Source: Massospora cicadina (taxonomy: Eukaryota > Entomophthoromycota > Entomophthoromycetes > Entomophthorales > Entomophthoraceae). Taken from it: 64,000 nt of DNA. The stretch spans positions 1 to 64,000 of the forward strand of contig JAKSZP010017494.1 in the NCBI GenBank assembly GCA_022478985.1, given 5' to 3'. A program made the position numbers and the translations under genes. Under the pieces are notes generated by a model that saw only the letters and a program-made list of their open reading frames with translations, had not been told where the DNA came from and searched no databases. Position 1 is the first letter of the stretch. The number at the start of each line of letters is the position of its first letter. Of this stretch, positions 54,901-64,000 are shown piece by piece.

Positions 54901-56170
54901 AAAAACAATGAATAATCTCCTGCCCAAGTCTTGCTCTAACGCGCTGGCCCATAAAATAGGTATAAAGATCTTAACAGCTGGAATATCCATCCTTTGTCCT
55001 TTCTCTGTGCAGGGGGCATGTGTTCTATCATAATAACTTTCAATTTGGAAGAGCGATTAGGCTTGAATGCATGAGGAAGGTGTTGTTTAAAATCACAGAA
55101 AATACTTCAACTGACATGTATACGCTAAAAGACCATTTGAAAGGATATATAATCAATGAGATATATGCCACGTTTGTAAAGCGTTTGCATTAGTGCTCTT
55201 AGACACCAGTCCCCACCAGCTAAAAATTCCACCATTGGCCGTAGGCAGATTACAATACCATATGTATGGTCAAGTGGGGGTAAGTTTTTAATTTGGGTTT
55301 GACCAACCATAGAACGTAAATCCAGCCATGATACCCTAGTACAATAGACCTCACCGCTAATGTCATGGATAGTGCTGATAAAAATAAGACTGGCATGGAT
55401 CTCAGGGTGAATGACCACCCAGAACACCAGCCAGAATACCTGCAGTACAGCCATCCATATTGACATAAGAAACGGTAGTAAGGTAGCCAGAAGCATCACC
55501 ACAGACTTTTAAATTGGTTTTCATTCTTACATAATTTCTGGCAGACTGCATAATTTACAGGTAAAATTTGATTTAAAGATCGTTTTTATCAGAATTGTTA
55601 AATGCTAAAAAAAGGAAAAAAAGTGAAGTGACAGTGGAACCTTTCAGGGTCCGCTTGAGGGGTTTGTTGCTCCCAATCCTATCAGGGAAGGGCTTACAAC
55701 TTTCAATTACAAAGAGCCACGGCGGATGTGAATTGCCACGCCTAAAACCAATTTACTTGATTTATTTTTGGTTGACACCAATTTACTTATATTGGCAGAA
55801 ATCTGACCACCAGAGATAATGTTCTGAGGGGAAAGATCTCTACCAATCCTCTGCTGTTGAAAACCTCTGACCGCCACCATTTCCCCACAGACCCCCTGAA
55901 TTCTCAATAACAACTCATGAGTGGTTAACAGAGGGGGGAACAACGTGACCTTTACGGGTGCACCATCACCACTATCATCTACCTCATGGAACAAATTGCT
56001 CAGGGTAAAGAGGGGGACAGCTGTCAGCTTCTTCCCCTTCTTTGTCTGAAATGGGAATATCTCCAGATTTAGCTGCAGGGTGCTGCCCCTGACTTACATT
56101 ACCCTTCCCTTTAGGTCAGGGAGCACCACCACTAATAACTTGGGCCAGCGCAACATCTTTGTACGCCTTA
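54900..56170. other. Unassigned stretch between elements K and H3
   Basis: No recognised gene. Two minus-strand open runs stand out. 55502-55125 (125 codons) starts with hydrophobic segments (MLLATLLPFLMSIWMAVLQV) and contains CTRVSWLDLRSMVGQTQIKN. 55994-55707 (95 codons) begins FHEVDDSGDGAPVKVTLFPP and is preceded in another frame by an acidic, glutamine-rich run (SGDIPISDKEGEEADSCPPL). The second may be part of a retroelement gag or ORF1, but I cannot place it. The 3' LTR of H3 might lie here; it cannot be recognised without its partner. Confidence 0.3.
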
Positions 56171-56816
56171 GGAACTTGACCTCATTTATGGAGTCAACCT
56201 TCTGAGTATGGCGGGGAGCATCCAGGTGTGCTCATGCAAGGCTAATACTATCTTGCAGCATTTTTAGCAATTGCAAGCACTAACCCATCTGTTATCATAT
56301 GAGGAAAAGCCTTTCCATACCATCAGTTACTGTACTGAGCGACACAAGTGAAGAGATTCCAAAATATCATCCACTTTTGCTTACACCAAATCTTCAATCA
56401 CCTTTGGCTCAGGACCCACAAGCTGTGTGCCTTCAAATGGTGAAAACTGGGAAGCGTAGAAGATTGAATTCTGTTTACAATGATCCAGGAGAGCCAAGTG
56501 AAAGGCCCCATTAAACAATCTTTCCTTGACCACATGAGGTCCCAAGTGCTTGCTTGTAAACTTCAATGATGGTACCTTCAATTACAAGTGGCGTGTATCG
56601 AACTTGACTGAGGAACACATCATGATCTTGTGGTCATAAAGCCACTTCTGATCAGCAAACCACTTTTAATCGCTGATGGCTTTGGTCAGTTTAACCTAGA
56701 CCATGTATTGAGTGCTCCAAATCCGCTGTACATATTTTGCCACCGCAGTGACCTCTGGGTAAGGGCACATGCCCAGGGAAAATGTGGGGTTTTACCTCAA
56801 TGTGCCTCATAAGGGT
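56170..56816 (-). pseudogene. Gypsy chromovirus H3: integrase C-terminus and chromodomain
   Basis: On the minus strand, from the H2 insertion point, the frame gives a post-integrase linker (AVAKYVQRIWSTQYMV, WFADQKWLYDHKIMM). Next is the GPF/Y-type module (LKFTSKHLGPHVVKERLFNG, 56575-56500) with ALLDHCKQNSIFYASQFSPF. It ends in a chromodomain: AKVDDILESLHLC, then LMVWKGFSSYDNRWVSACN (near 56380-56270), matching the VxxIL and WKGY..xxNTWxP pattern. Chromodomains are typical of chromoviruses and are thought to steer integration by binding histone marks. Several stops are present. H2 splits H3 within the integrase, which continues at 63014. Confidence 0.75.
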
Positions 56817-57279
56817 TGTTAATTCTCGGCGTTTATGCTCGATTCTGCTGAGTTGGTTTTTCATAGGGTATGAGCCACTAAGCAACCAAATTGGACGATA
56901 AGAGGATCGCCGACTTTATAATAAACTTAATAAAATATGTATGGAGCTATCGCCCCTTATTTCGACCTTTATTATAATATAATTGCAGATTTTATCTGCG
57001 CTCCCTCTTCTCATAAAAACCTCCCCCCTTTTATCTTCCATCAGACTCTTTATACCTTGGTTCCTCAGCTGGATGCGTCCTCAGCTTGGTACTCTTCTAT
57101 TCTGCTTCCCTTTTAAAATTACTCCCATTTGTATTAAATCTTGGCATAAATCCTCTCAATTCACCAAATGCCTCAATTTGAATGCTTAAATTACCAGTAC
57201 CAATTTGATTCCAGCGAATTCCATTCATTCCGCCCTATTTACTTAGGGCTTATTGTCCAGTCATATTGGAATCGCAACA
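56817..57279 (-). repeat. 3' LTR of H2
   Basis: On the plus strand TGTTAATTCTCGGCG to TTGGAATCGCAACA. It aligns over its whole length with 62557-63013, with scattered substitutions and small indels. Confidence 0.95.
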
Positions 57280-57293
57280 TTACCCCCTCCTTG
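57280..57293 (-). other. Polypurine tract of H2
   Basis: On the minus strand AAGGAGGGGGTAA directly precedes the 3' LTR (TGTTGCG), as in G1. Confidence 0.75.
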
Positions 57294-58500
57294 ACTGGAT
57301 GATAGGTTCTTACTGTTTGTATGTTTAAAGGAACTTGCATGGAATCAGTTGATAACCTGACACCCAGCGGGTTCCTTAATTATGTAGACATCCATGCCAG
57401 TCTTCTCAATAATCTTAAATGGGCTGACCCAAGTGTAGGAGAGCTTATTTTTTCGTCTTTATCCATGCTGATCATGGAATAAAACGTAATCCCCCACAGC
57501 GAACAATGGAAGACTGCTCTGGCGCTTCTAGTTGGCCACCTGGTCTCAGATTTTCTTCGCTAGTATGGTGTAGTAGGCTTCCATTTGCAACTTGATCAAA
57601 GTATCCGTGAGTTGATTCAGATATCGCTGAGGATTCACCCCACCAGTGTCCTCTACACAAGAATATAGAAAGGCAGGGAGAGCCGGATGTTGACCATAAA
57701 GCAGTTGAAATGGGCTCTTACCAGTGGCTGAATGATAGCTGATATTATAAGTGAACAGAGCATTAGGTAGAAGGGCACTCCATTCTGAGGGCCAATCTGT
57801 AATCAATTTGTGGAGTATATTCACTAGGGTTCCATTGACTCGCTCCACCATCCCATTTGATTCCAGATGATAGTGGATGGTCAAAACTCCGCGAATCGCC
57901 ATCAACTCATATAACTTTGGCAGAATATGTGAAGTGGAGTTGATTCCGTTGTTCGTCAGATTGAACTGCGGGCAGCTATGCCACTGTATAACGCACTCCA
58001 TCATAAACTTAGCAGTGGTGACCGCGCCCAGGCCAATAATAGCCCTGACTTCCACCCATCGTGTCAAATGATTAATAGTGACAGATATATACTTGTATAG
58101 ATTGGCAATAGTCAGCAGAGGTCCCACTACATCAATGAAAATGGTGTGCCACTCAAACTGGGGTTTCATTATTTAGTAGGTGGTTTTCTTGTGGAAAGGC
58201 TTTTCTACTTGCCACTGATGGCAGCAACTAACCATTTCCAATACATTGTAATGCATGCTTTCCCAGAAGTATTGGGGTCACAAGAATTCTAGCATCTTCC
58301 ACAATCCTCCATGTCCAATAGCCCGATGAGCATCCAAAATTATCAAGGGTCTAGCTGAAGGCTTTGGAAAATTTAGCGTCAAGTCTTTGATTTGCTTATA
58401 TAATTCTTCCCTTTGTATGAAGGTGTTCTCCCTGAGTCCATCTAACACCTTGATCACCTGAAGCGGCTCATCTTGGTATCTGTTCACCACCATTTTTTAA
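57294..58500 (-). pseudogene. H2 integrase
   Basis: Reading down from 58500: a zinc-binding region (LIILDAHRAIGHGGLWKMLE, then MVSCCHQWQ, an HHCC-like pattern with one cysteine displaced), and a 207-codon open core (58169-57546). The core has FIDVVGPLLT (first catalytic aspartate), NLTNNGINS where a DNG motif is expected (second aspartate replaced), and MVERVNGTLVNIL with the catalytic glutamate. The C-terminal module (LPLFAVGDYVLFHDQHG, TWVSPFKIIEKTGMDVYII) runs nearly to the polypurine tract. As written the active site is defective. No chromodomain follows. Confidence 0.86.
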
Positions 58501-58559
58501 TACAATATATCAGCTAGATCTGCCGTGATAGCAACTGTGGGAAATTGAGAAAGACAATC

Positions 58560-59000
58560 TGCGTTTTAATGTTTTGACCTAGGTTTATGTAAAATCTCAA
58601 AATCGTATGCTTGCAGCTTCAGAGCCCAACATGTGAGCTGTCCTTCCAGTTCACACAGATTCTGTAGCCAGTGCAAGGAAGCGTAATCCATCACTACTTG
58701 AAATCTTACCCCATGCAAATATACCTGAAATTTTTATAAGCGTAGATCACAGCTAAACACTCCCGCTCAGTTACAGTGTATTTCATTTATGATAGTTCAA
58801 GCTCTGACTACAGAATGCGACAGGATGTTCCACACCGTCATCATCCTTCTGGGATAATACTGCCCCAATAGCAGCTAGGGATGCGTTTATTTGTACTAAG
58901 AACAGCTTATCAAAGTTGGGGTATTGCAAAATGGGTGTGCTTGCTAATGTGGTACATAATACATTAAAGCATTCTGGCATCATTCTGTCCAATTGAAAGA
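58560..59000 (-). pseudogene. H2 RNase H domain
   Basis: The open run 58992-58783 has CFNVLCTTLASTPILQYPNF, then DKLFLVQINASLAAIGAVLS (the DAS motif reads NAS, losing the first catalytic aspartate) and HPVAFCSQSLNYHK. Below it, frames near 58770-58580 continue with VTERECLAVIYA-like and CWALKLQAYDFEIL-like sequence, as in Gypsy RNase H and its tether. Frameshifts separate the parts. Confidence 0.77.
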
Positions 59001-59029
59001 AGCGTTTTTCTTTAATAGCTCGAAAAGTG

Positions 59030-59760
59030 GGGCCTCAATGCAGCTGAAATTGGGAATGAACCGTCGGTAATACCCAACCATCCCCAGAAACACTTAAATG
59101 TCCCACTTATTCCCTGGGCGAGTCATCTTGCTTATTGCTTCCACTTTAGCCAGCTGTGGTTTAAGCCCATGTGAATCCATGACAAACCTGAGGTATCCTA
59201 ATTGCTCCTTAAAGAAATGGCACTTTAGAGGCTTAATTTTGATATTAGCGGTGGCGAGGCAGTGAAACACTTGCTCCAAGTGGTCTAGGTGCTCTGTAAA
59301 CATTCGCAAAAATACATTGATGTCATCAAGGTAAACTAAGACGCAGGACAGCTTTAAATCACCTAAAATCATATCCATGGCACACTGGAACATAGCCAAA
59401 GAGTTACACAACCCTTGCGGCATGCGCGTCAGGCTGGAACAATCCTCTTGAGGTGATGATCACACATTTCTCCCATTCCGTTAATGGCAATTTGATCTGC
59501 CAATACCCTAGATCATATCCCTGGCGGAAAAATAGTTTTCCTCGACCAATCGGTCTAATGCATCATCAATCCGTGGAAGAGGGTAGAAATCCTTCTTCAT
59601 TATGTTAATAAGTTTTTGATAGTCAATGACCACTTGATTTATGCCATAGTTCTTCTTTATGATAAGCACAGGCGATGCCCATGGACTGTTTGACAGTTCT
59701 AACATTCCATGATCGATCAGTTCATCCACTTCATCAGAGACAACCTCTTCCGGTGCTTTT
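59030..59760 (-). pseudogene. H2 reverse transcriptase
   Basis: The N-terminal part (59729-59508) has MDELIDHGMLELSNSPWASP, VLIIKKNYG, VVIDYQKLIN, YPLPRIDDALDRL and FSARDM. After a frameshift (59423-59094) come MPQGLCNSLAMFQCAMDMIL, the catalytic VLVYLDDINVF (intact YLDD), HLDHLEQVFHCL, KCHFFKEQLGYL and KVEAISKM. Length and motif order are standard for Gypsy RT. It is one frameshift from a continuous core, which makes it the best preserved LTR-element RT in the window. Confidence 0.88.
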
Positions 59761-60329
59761 GATCGTCAAATAGGTCATAAATGAATGGGAGGGTGATCTC
59801 CCATATCTATCCAATGTACCATCCCTTGAGCTCACCCCAGGTCATGATCGTCATTTGTGAAAATATCCTAATACTTTTCAAATAACGCCATATCCTTATC
59901 TTGTTGTTCAGCTGATAATCCTGTGAGCACTTCCCGCAGAACCATGGTCAGTACGCAGAACGAGGAGCGAGCTGGTAGTCCAAGATCTTCCCATGAGCCA
60001 AAGTCATAATATGACGAACTTCCCCAATAGGGACAAAGTGTAGGTAAGCCATACCTTGGTGCCGCCTGATCTTTATTGTCTCCTTCTGTAGGTTTGTGAG
60101 CACCTTCACCTCCCCATTCCCAGGGAATAATAACCCTGGAGCCATGTGTGGTTTGAGCCATGAGTGCTGATGAGGCGCCAGGATTTCTCCATAAAGCCCC
60201 TTAGGGACTTCAATTTCGAGCCCAGTCCCTATTATGCCCTGGTGTCCAGATGGTAAGCTTAAAGGGCGCGTTGCTCAAAGCGGGATTCTTTTATACTCAT
60301 ATATCTGGTTGGGGAGGATCTTGGTCTGC

Positions 60330-60780
60330 TGACTCAGTCACTGGTAGCAAACAGGGATCACTCCGTCACTGTATGCTAAATTGACCTGACTGGAGTGGAC
60401 TAGATCTGTTGGGATTCTACCAGAGGAAAAATATACTGGAATCTGTTGGCTGAACATAGTAATGGTTTCTTCCGCCATATATATCACAATGCCAAATTTC
60501 CTCATGAAAGCTGTACCAATTAACATATCATAGTGGTTATTTGGCAAAACCATGGCCAGGGCAGACACCTGGACTGGCCTGAATCTCAGAGGCAACACGT
60601 TACATGCTCCTTCCAACACAGTGCTGTGCGTTCCTGAAGTCCCATACACTACTCGATGGTCCACATCTGGTTTCAACATATGTTTAGCCACCAACTGAGT
60701 GGAGACTATGTTTACAGATGCTCCTTTGTCTATGATAGCGCGGATTTTTGTGTCTTAAATGAAAATGTCGCAATAAGTAC
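60330..60780 (-). pseudogene. H2 aspartic protease
   Basis: The start reads KIRAIIDKGASVNIVSTQLV (about 60760-60700), a retropepsin motif with DKG where DTG is usual. The open run 60694-60338 continues KPDVDHRVVYGTSGT, LRFRPVQVSALAMVLPNNHY and DMLIGTAFMRKFGIVIY. The block NNxYDxLIGTxF is shared with G1 and, more weakly, J, which places the three in related lineages. Confidence 0.8.
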
Positions 60781-61199
60781 ATTCCGTGTAAGAAAAATCA
60801 TCAGTACTTATTACTTGTACATTCAAGGGCTTTGTGCTACTCAAAAAGAAAAAAGCCCTTGTGGACTTGAGGATACTCACTAGCAATTTCTCCACCAGAA
60901 TGGCTATGTTAACCCCTACTAAAAGAGTGACGTTTGGTGAAGGATCCGAGTTGCTAATGCCAATATGTTCCAGGATCTGCCACGCATATGGCTTCTGCAT
61001 GTATTGGCAAAGCTCATCCAAATGAAGTGAGCCTTTACTCATGGAAGCAGAAGCAAGGGTATCCAACGAAAGCTGCTGGTATAACAAATCATCTGATTGA
61101 GGGTTAATTTCTACCTGAAAAGATGTCTTGGTATTGTTGAGGAAAAGTGATTTGGACTTAGCGGAGATAGAGCATCCCATCTCTACTCCACTTGAGCTT

Positions 61200-62522
61200 T
61201 TCCCTACTCGATTATCTTAGTTGGCATTGCTACACATGTGGTTGACTAAAGCAATTGGCTGCATAATGCCCTCTTTGTCCACACTGGAAGCAAGTGTTCA
61301 TAAAAGGTGCATGTCTATAGTTTGGGGTGTAAGAACCAGGCCAATTATTACCAGTAAGGTTCCAAGGTTGCGGACAAACTGGGGAAGTATACCTGGGCCA
61401 GAAAGGGTATATTGACTCATGTGAGGGACGAAAATATTCCATTGGCTGATAACCCAGTTGCTGCGACTTATATCCTGCAAGGGTTGGAGCAGGGGCAACA
61501 GCAATTTTTGGGCTACGTTGGGGGTGCTGTTCATTGCGGAGAGCCAATGTAAGGCGTTCACAATCTGAAGAAGTCCAATATCACCATCCAATACATGGGA
61601 CATAGCGTTATATAGTTTCTGATATGGTTTGACAGCCGCCGTCATCACTATACTTACATCTTCAGTGGCTAAGATATTGACCACAAGAAGAACGTGTGCT
61701 TCCGCTGAAAACTGCTCAGCAAATTTTGACAGAGTTTCGTTTTGGTCAAACTGTATAGTCATAAAGTTGGATTTTTGTTGACACAACTTGGTAGCGCCCC
61801 CAAACAGCCAGATGACAATCATTTTTACTTGTGTGTAAGATACCGAGCTGTTGGGAAGATAGCAGGTCACCTGATTAGCACTTTCCACATCCAAAGTGGA
61901 CAGCAACAATTTCACTTTTTGTCGATCAGTAGCTCCTTCCACATAGAATTCAAACTACTTAAAGTAACCATGTAGGTTCCTGTCACGACTGAAAGGAGGT
62001 AATTTCTCAATAGAATAAAATTTCTTTGCTCTGGATTCCTGCTGCAAGGGGCAGGCGAACTGTTGTCAGAGTGACTATGGGAACCATCTCTTGATGCGTT
62101 ATCATACAGCTGACTGGATAGACTTGAACTTGTCAAAAAGGAATTGGGAGAGGTGGTGTCACATGGGGGTTAACCATACCGCCCAATGGATAATCATTTG
62201 CTAATCCATAACATTCTTCCCCCAAGTTTCCATTAACTACCACATTCCCCCCAGCTCTGGTATGCTCCACAAACTGTTCTTTGATCAACTGTTCCACTTT
62301 AACTGAATAAAATTTACACCATCCATCCTAAATTTCCTGTTGCAGCATTTCATATTGTTGTTGCAATTTCTGGAGGACTCCCCTTTCTTTATTCAGTTGC
62401 TGTTCCACAGTTTGTACTTGTGAAAGAACTTCTTTGATTATATTCTGCGAGCGGGTTTTCTGTTGGAACAGAGGAGGACTCATCATTGTAGAGTAATTGG
62501 CTTTCTGGTTTTTTTCAACCAT
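61200..62522 (-). pseudogene. H2 Gag with coiled coil and CCHC knuckle
   Basis: Begins MVEKNQKANYSTMMSPP at 62522, 16 bases beyond the PBS. Residues about 30-64 form a clear coiled coil (EVLSQVQTVEQQLNKERGVL). After stops, the capsid-like core is open at 61942-61298 (KVKLLLSTLDVESANQ, then LSKFAEQFSAEAHVLLVVN). A different frame (61547-61230) gives a proline- and tyrosine-rich segment and the zinc knuckle CFQCGQRGHYAANC (CX2CX4HX4C, near 61280). It would form the virus-like particle shell and package RNA. It is broken by at least two frameshifts. Confidence 0.85.
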
Positions 62523-62537
62523 AGTTGCTTAGTGGGC

Positions 62538-62555
62538 CCCCTGTAGTGAGCACCA
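62538..62555 (-). other. tRNA primer-binding site of H2
   Basis: Minus strand TGGTGCTCACTACAGGGG, one base inside the 5' LTR. It is shared with G1, K and J apart from a few substitutions. Confidence 0.8.
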
Positions 62556-62556
62556 C

Positions 62557-63013
62557 TGTTAATTCTCAGCGTTTGGCTCAATTCAACTGAGTTGGTTTTG
62601 CACGGGGTATGAACCACTGAGCAACCAAATCAGATGATATGAGGATCGTCAACTTTATAATAAACTTAAAATATGTATGGAGCTATTGCCCCTTATTTCA
62701 ACCTTTATTATAATATAATTGTAGATTTTATATTCTCTCCCTCTTCTCATAAAAACCTCCCCCTTTTATCTTCCATCAGTCTCTTTATACCTCGGTTCCC
62801 CAGATGGAGCGTCCTCAGCTTGATACTCTTCTATTCTGCTTCACTTTTAAATTACTCTCATTTGTATTGAATCTTGGCATAAATCCTCTCAATTCACCAA
62901 ATGCCTCATTTTGAAGCGCTTAAATTACCAGTACCATTTTGATTCCAGCGGATTCCATTCATTCTGCCATATTGACTTAGGGCTTATCATCCAGTCATAT
63001 TGGAATCGTTACA
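62557..63013 (-). repeat. 5' LTR of H2
   Basis: On the plus strand TGTTAATTCTCAGCG to TTGGAATCGTTACA. It pairs with 56817-57279. Confidence 0.95.
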
Positions 63014-64000
63014 AGGGAAAACTCCAGTAAATGCGTGGGAGGCATTATTGTATGCAAATTGCGCAAGCAGAAGGTCATCCGCTAAGGTATACTGTGCAGC
63101 AGTGGCGTAACACCTGATATTCTGTTTAAGAATCTGTCTGACGCATTTCATTTGCTCATCAGACTGGGGATGATATCCTGTGGAATGACATGGCTTAATC
63201 AACAAGCTGTCCATGAGTGATGTCTTAAAGTGCGCTTTAAACTGCATCCCACTGTCACTTACAATTCCCTGAATCAACTTAAAAATTGACAAGACATGAT
63301 GCACAAAGAGCTGAGTGGTTTTTTCAGAGAGATAATAGATGAATAGTAGGGGAGATACAAGGTAAACTTGGTATAGCGACATACCACCACCATAACTGCA
63401 TTGAATCCCATTAGAACTGGGTAGCTAACAATAAAATTGAAGGATACTGAGGTCCAAAGACCTTATACTGCTGCAGAGGATGGAGCACATTCTAACCTGA
63501 ACTATAAGACTTCACCCATGCGCACATTACGCAACTTGAAATCCACACTGGGATATTCTTGGCTTCCTCATTCAGTTGTACGTCTGATTCACCAAATTAA
63601 AGAATTACATTAACTGTATGACCCACTACCAGAGGGTCAATATGCGGCCAAATCACCTCGATGTGAAGTAGGGGTGGAAATTAAATTATGTATTTAAAAA
63701 CTGCACCATCTACCAATGAAAAAGGCATCTCTTTGGTGTGCCAGAAGCTCCAAATTAATCAATCAGCTCCAACTCCTCCATGCAGCCATTTGACCCGCCA
63801 ATACCTGAGTGACCAATAGAAATTCTGGACCCCATTTAATTACTAAAATTGTGGGAAGAACATTTTCAGAATCTTAGCTGGCAGAATTACCATGGTTAGT
63901 CCCTGACCTTCCTTATACATTTGATGAAAGGAAGGTTTGTGACTTAACAGGTCACGGAGGACACTAAAGATACCTTTGTTGAATTTATACTTAAGATTAA
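63014..64000 (-). pseudogene. Gypsy chromovirus H3: integrase core (runs off the window)
   Basis: Minus-strand sequence before the H2 insertion point. Near 63560-63400 there is SVDFKLRNVRMGEVL and FNFIVSYPVLMGFNAVMVVV, matching the stretch before and at the first catalytic aspartate of Gypsy integrase (here lost). The open run 63382 to 63014 gives KLIQGIVSDSGMQFKAHFKT (second aspartate kept), KPCHSTGYHPQSDEQMKCVR (the glutamate position, as in YHPQTDGQ.E, is changed) and LLLAQFAYNNASHAFTGVFP. The frame then continues at 56816 on the other side of H2. RT and gag would lie right of the window; 63600-64000 is A/T-rich with no clear domain. Confidence 0.78.

Larger units (their letters stand above)
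56817..63013 (-). mobile_element. Ty3/Gypsy retrotransposon H2 (complete structure)
   Basis: A 6.2-kb minus-strand element with two LTRs (463 and 457 bp), PBS, gag, protease, RT, RNase H, integrase and polypurine tract in standard Ty3/Gypsy order. The flanks AGGGT (56812-56816) and AGGGA (63014-63018) suggest a 4-5 bp target duplication. It interrupts the integrase of H3. No chromodomain is seen; integrase ends close to the 3' LTR. Reading frames are broken but every domain is recognisable. Confidence 0.92.

Noticed and set aside
1..64000. CRISPR array, phage or bacterial operon
   Set aside because: No regularly spaced short repeats and no bacterial gene structure; all coding similarity is to eukaryotic retroelements.

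Overview
The window reads as eukaryotic nuclear DNA made almost entirely of transposable elements. I found no convincing host gene, rRNA or tRNA gene and no prokaryotic signature. Two non-LTR (LINE) families and several Ty3/Gypsy LTR retrotransposons, one with a chromodomain, occupy nearly all of it. Both LINE families carry CCHC zinc-knuckle ORF1 proteins, APE-type endonucleases and a C-terminal CCHC (zf-RVT-like) finger. With the chromovirus, this suits a large, repeat-rich fungal genome, perhaps an early-diverging fungus, but the lineage is an inference and other eukaryotes remain possible.

The abundant LINE (family 1) is about 5.3 kb, with a short 5' UTR, ORF1 (about 470 codons), ORF2 (about 1,200 codons: endonuclease, reverse transcriptase, zinc finger) and an AATAAA-containing A/T tail. 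Seven copies are present: A (1-4386, +), B (4387-7237, -), C (18518-23778, +), D (26435-31747, +), E (-, in three pieces between about 16350 and 32190), F (43252-48529, +) and G (34411-38246, +, 5'-truncated). C and E form an older subfamily. LINE family 2 is one 6.7-kb minus-strand copy, L (8688-15436), ending in poly(A) next to a (CA)n run and flanked by a roughly 20-bp target duplication.

LTR elements: G1 (40439-53075, +) is split by LINE F. H2 (56817-63013, -) is complete with both LTRs and sits inside chromodomain element H3 (-; 63014-64000 and about 56170-56816). J (-) is scattered as gag, protease and RT pieces at 32190-32885, 15457-16350 and 7238-8664, split by E, L and B. M (38261-39470, -) and K (about 53080-54900, +) are fragments. 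G1, H2, J and K share a similar primer-binding site after the 5' LTR.

The layout is a nest: J holds L, E and B; E holds C and D; B probably holds A; G1 holds F; H3 holds H2; M probably holds G. Target duplications support the C, D, F, G, L and (short) H2 insertions. No element looks fully intact. The most interesting signals are a conserved stem-loop at the LINE ORF1/ORF2 junction whose loop is the stop codon, a conserved hairpin in the LINE 5' UTR, and an open reading frame with membrane-like segments inside the long 3' LTR of G1.
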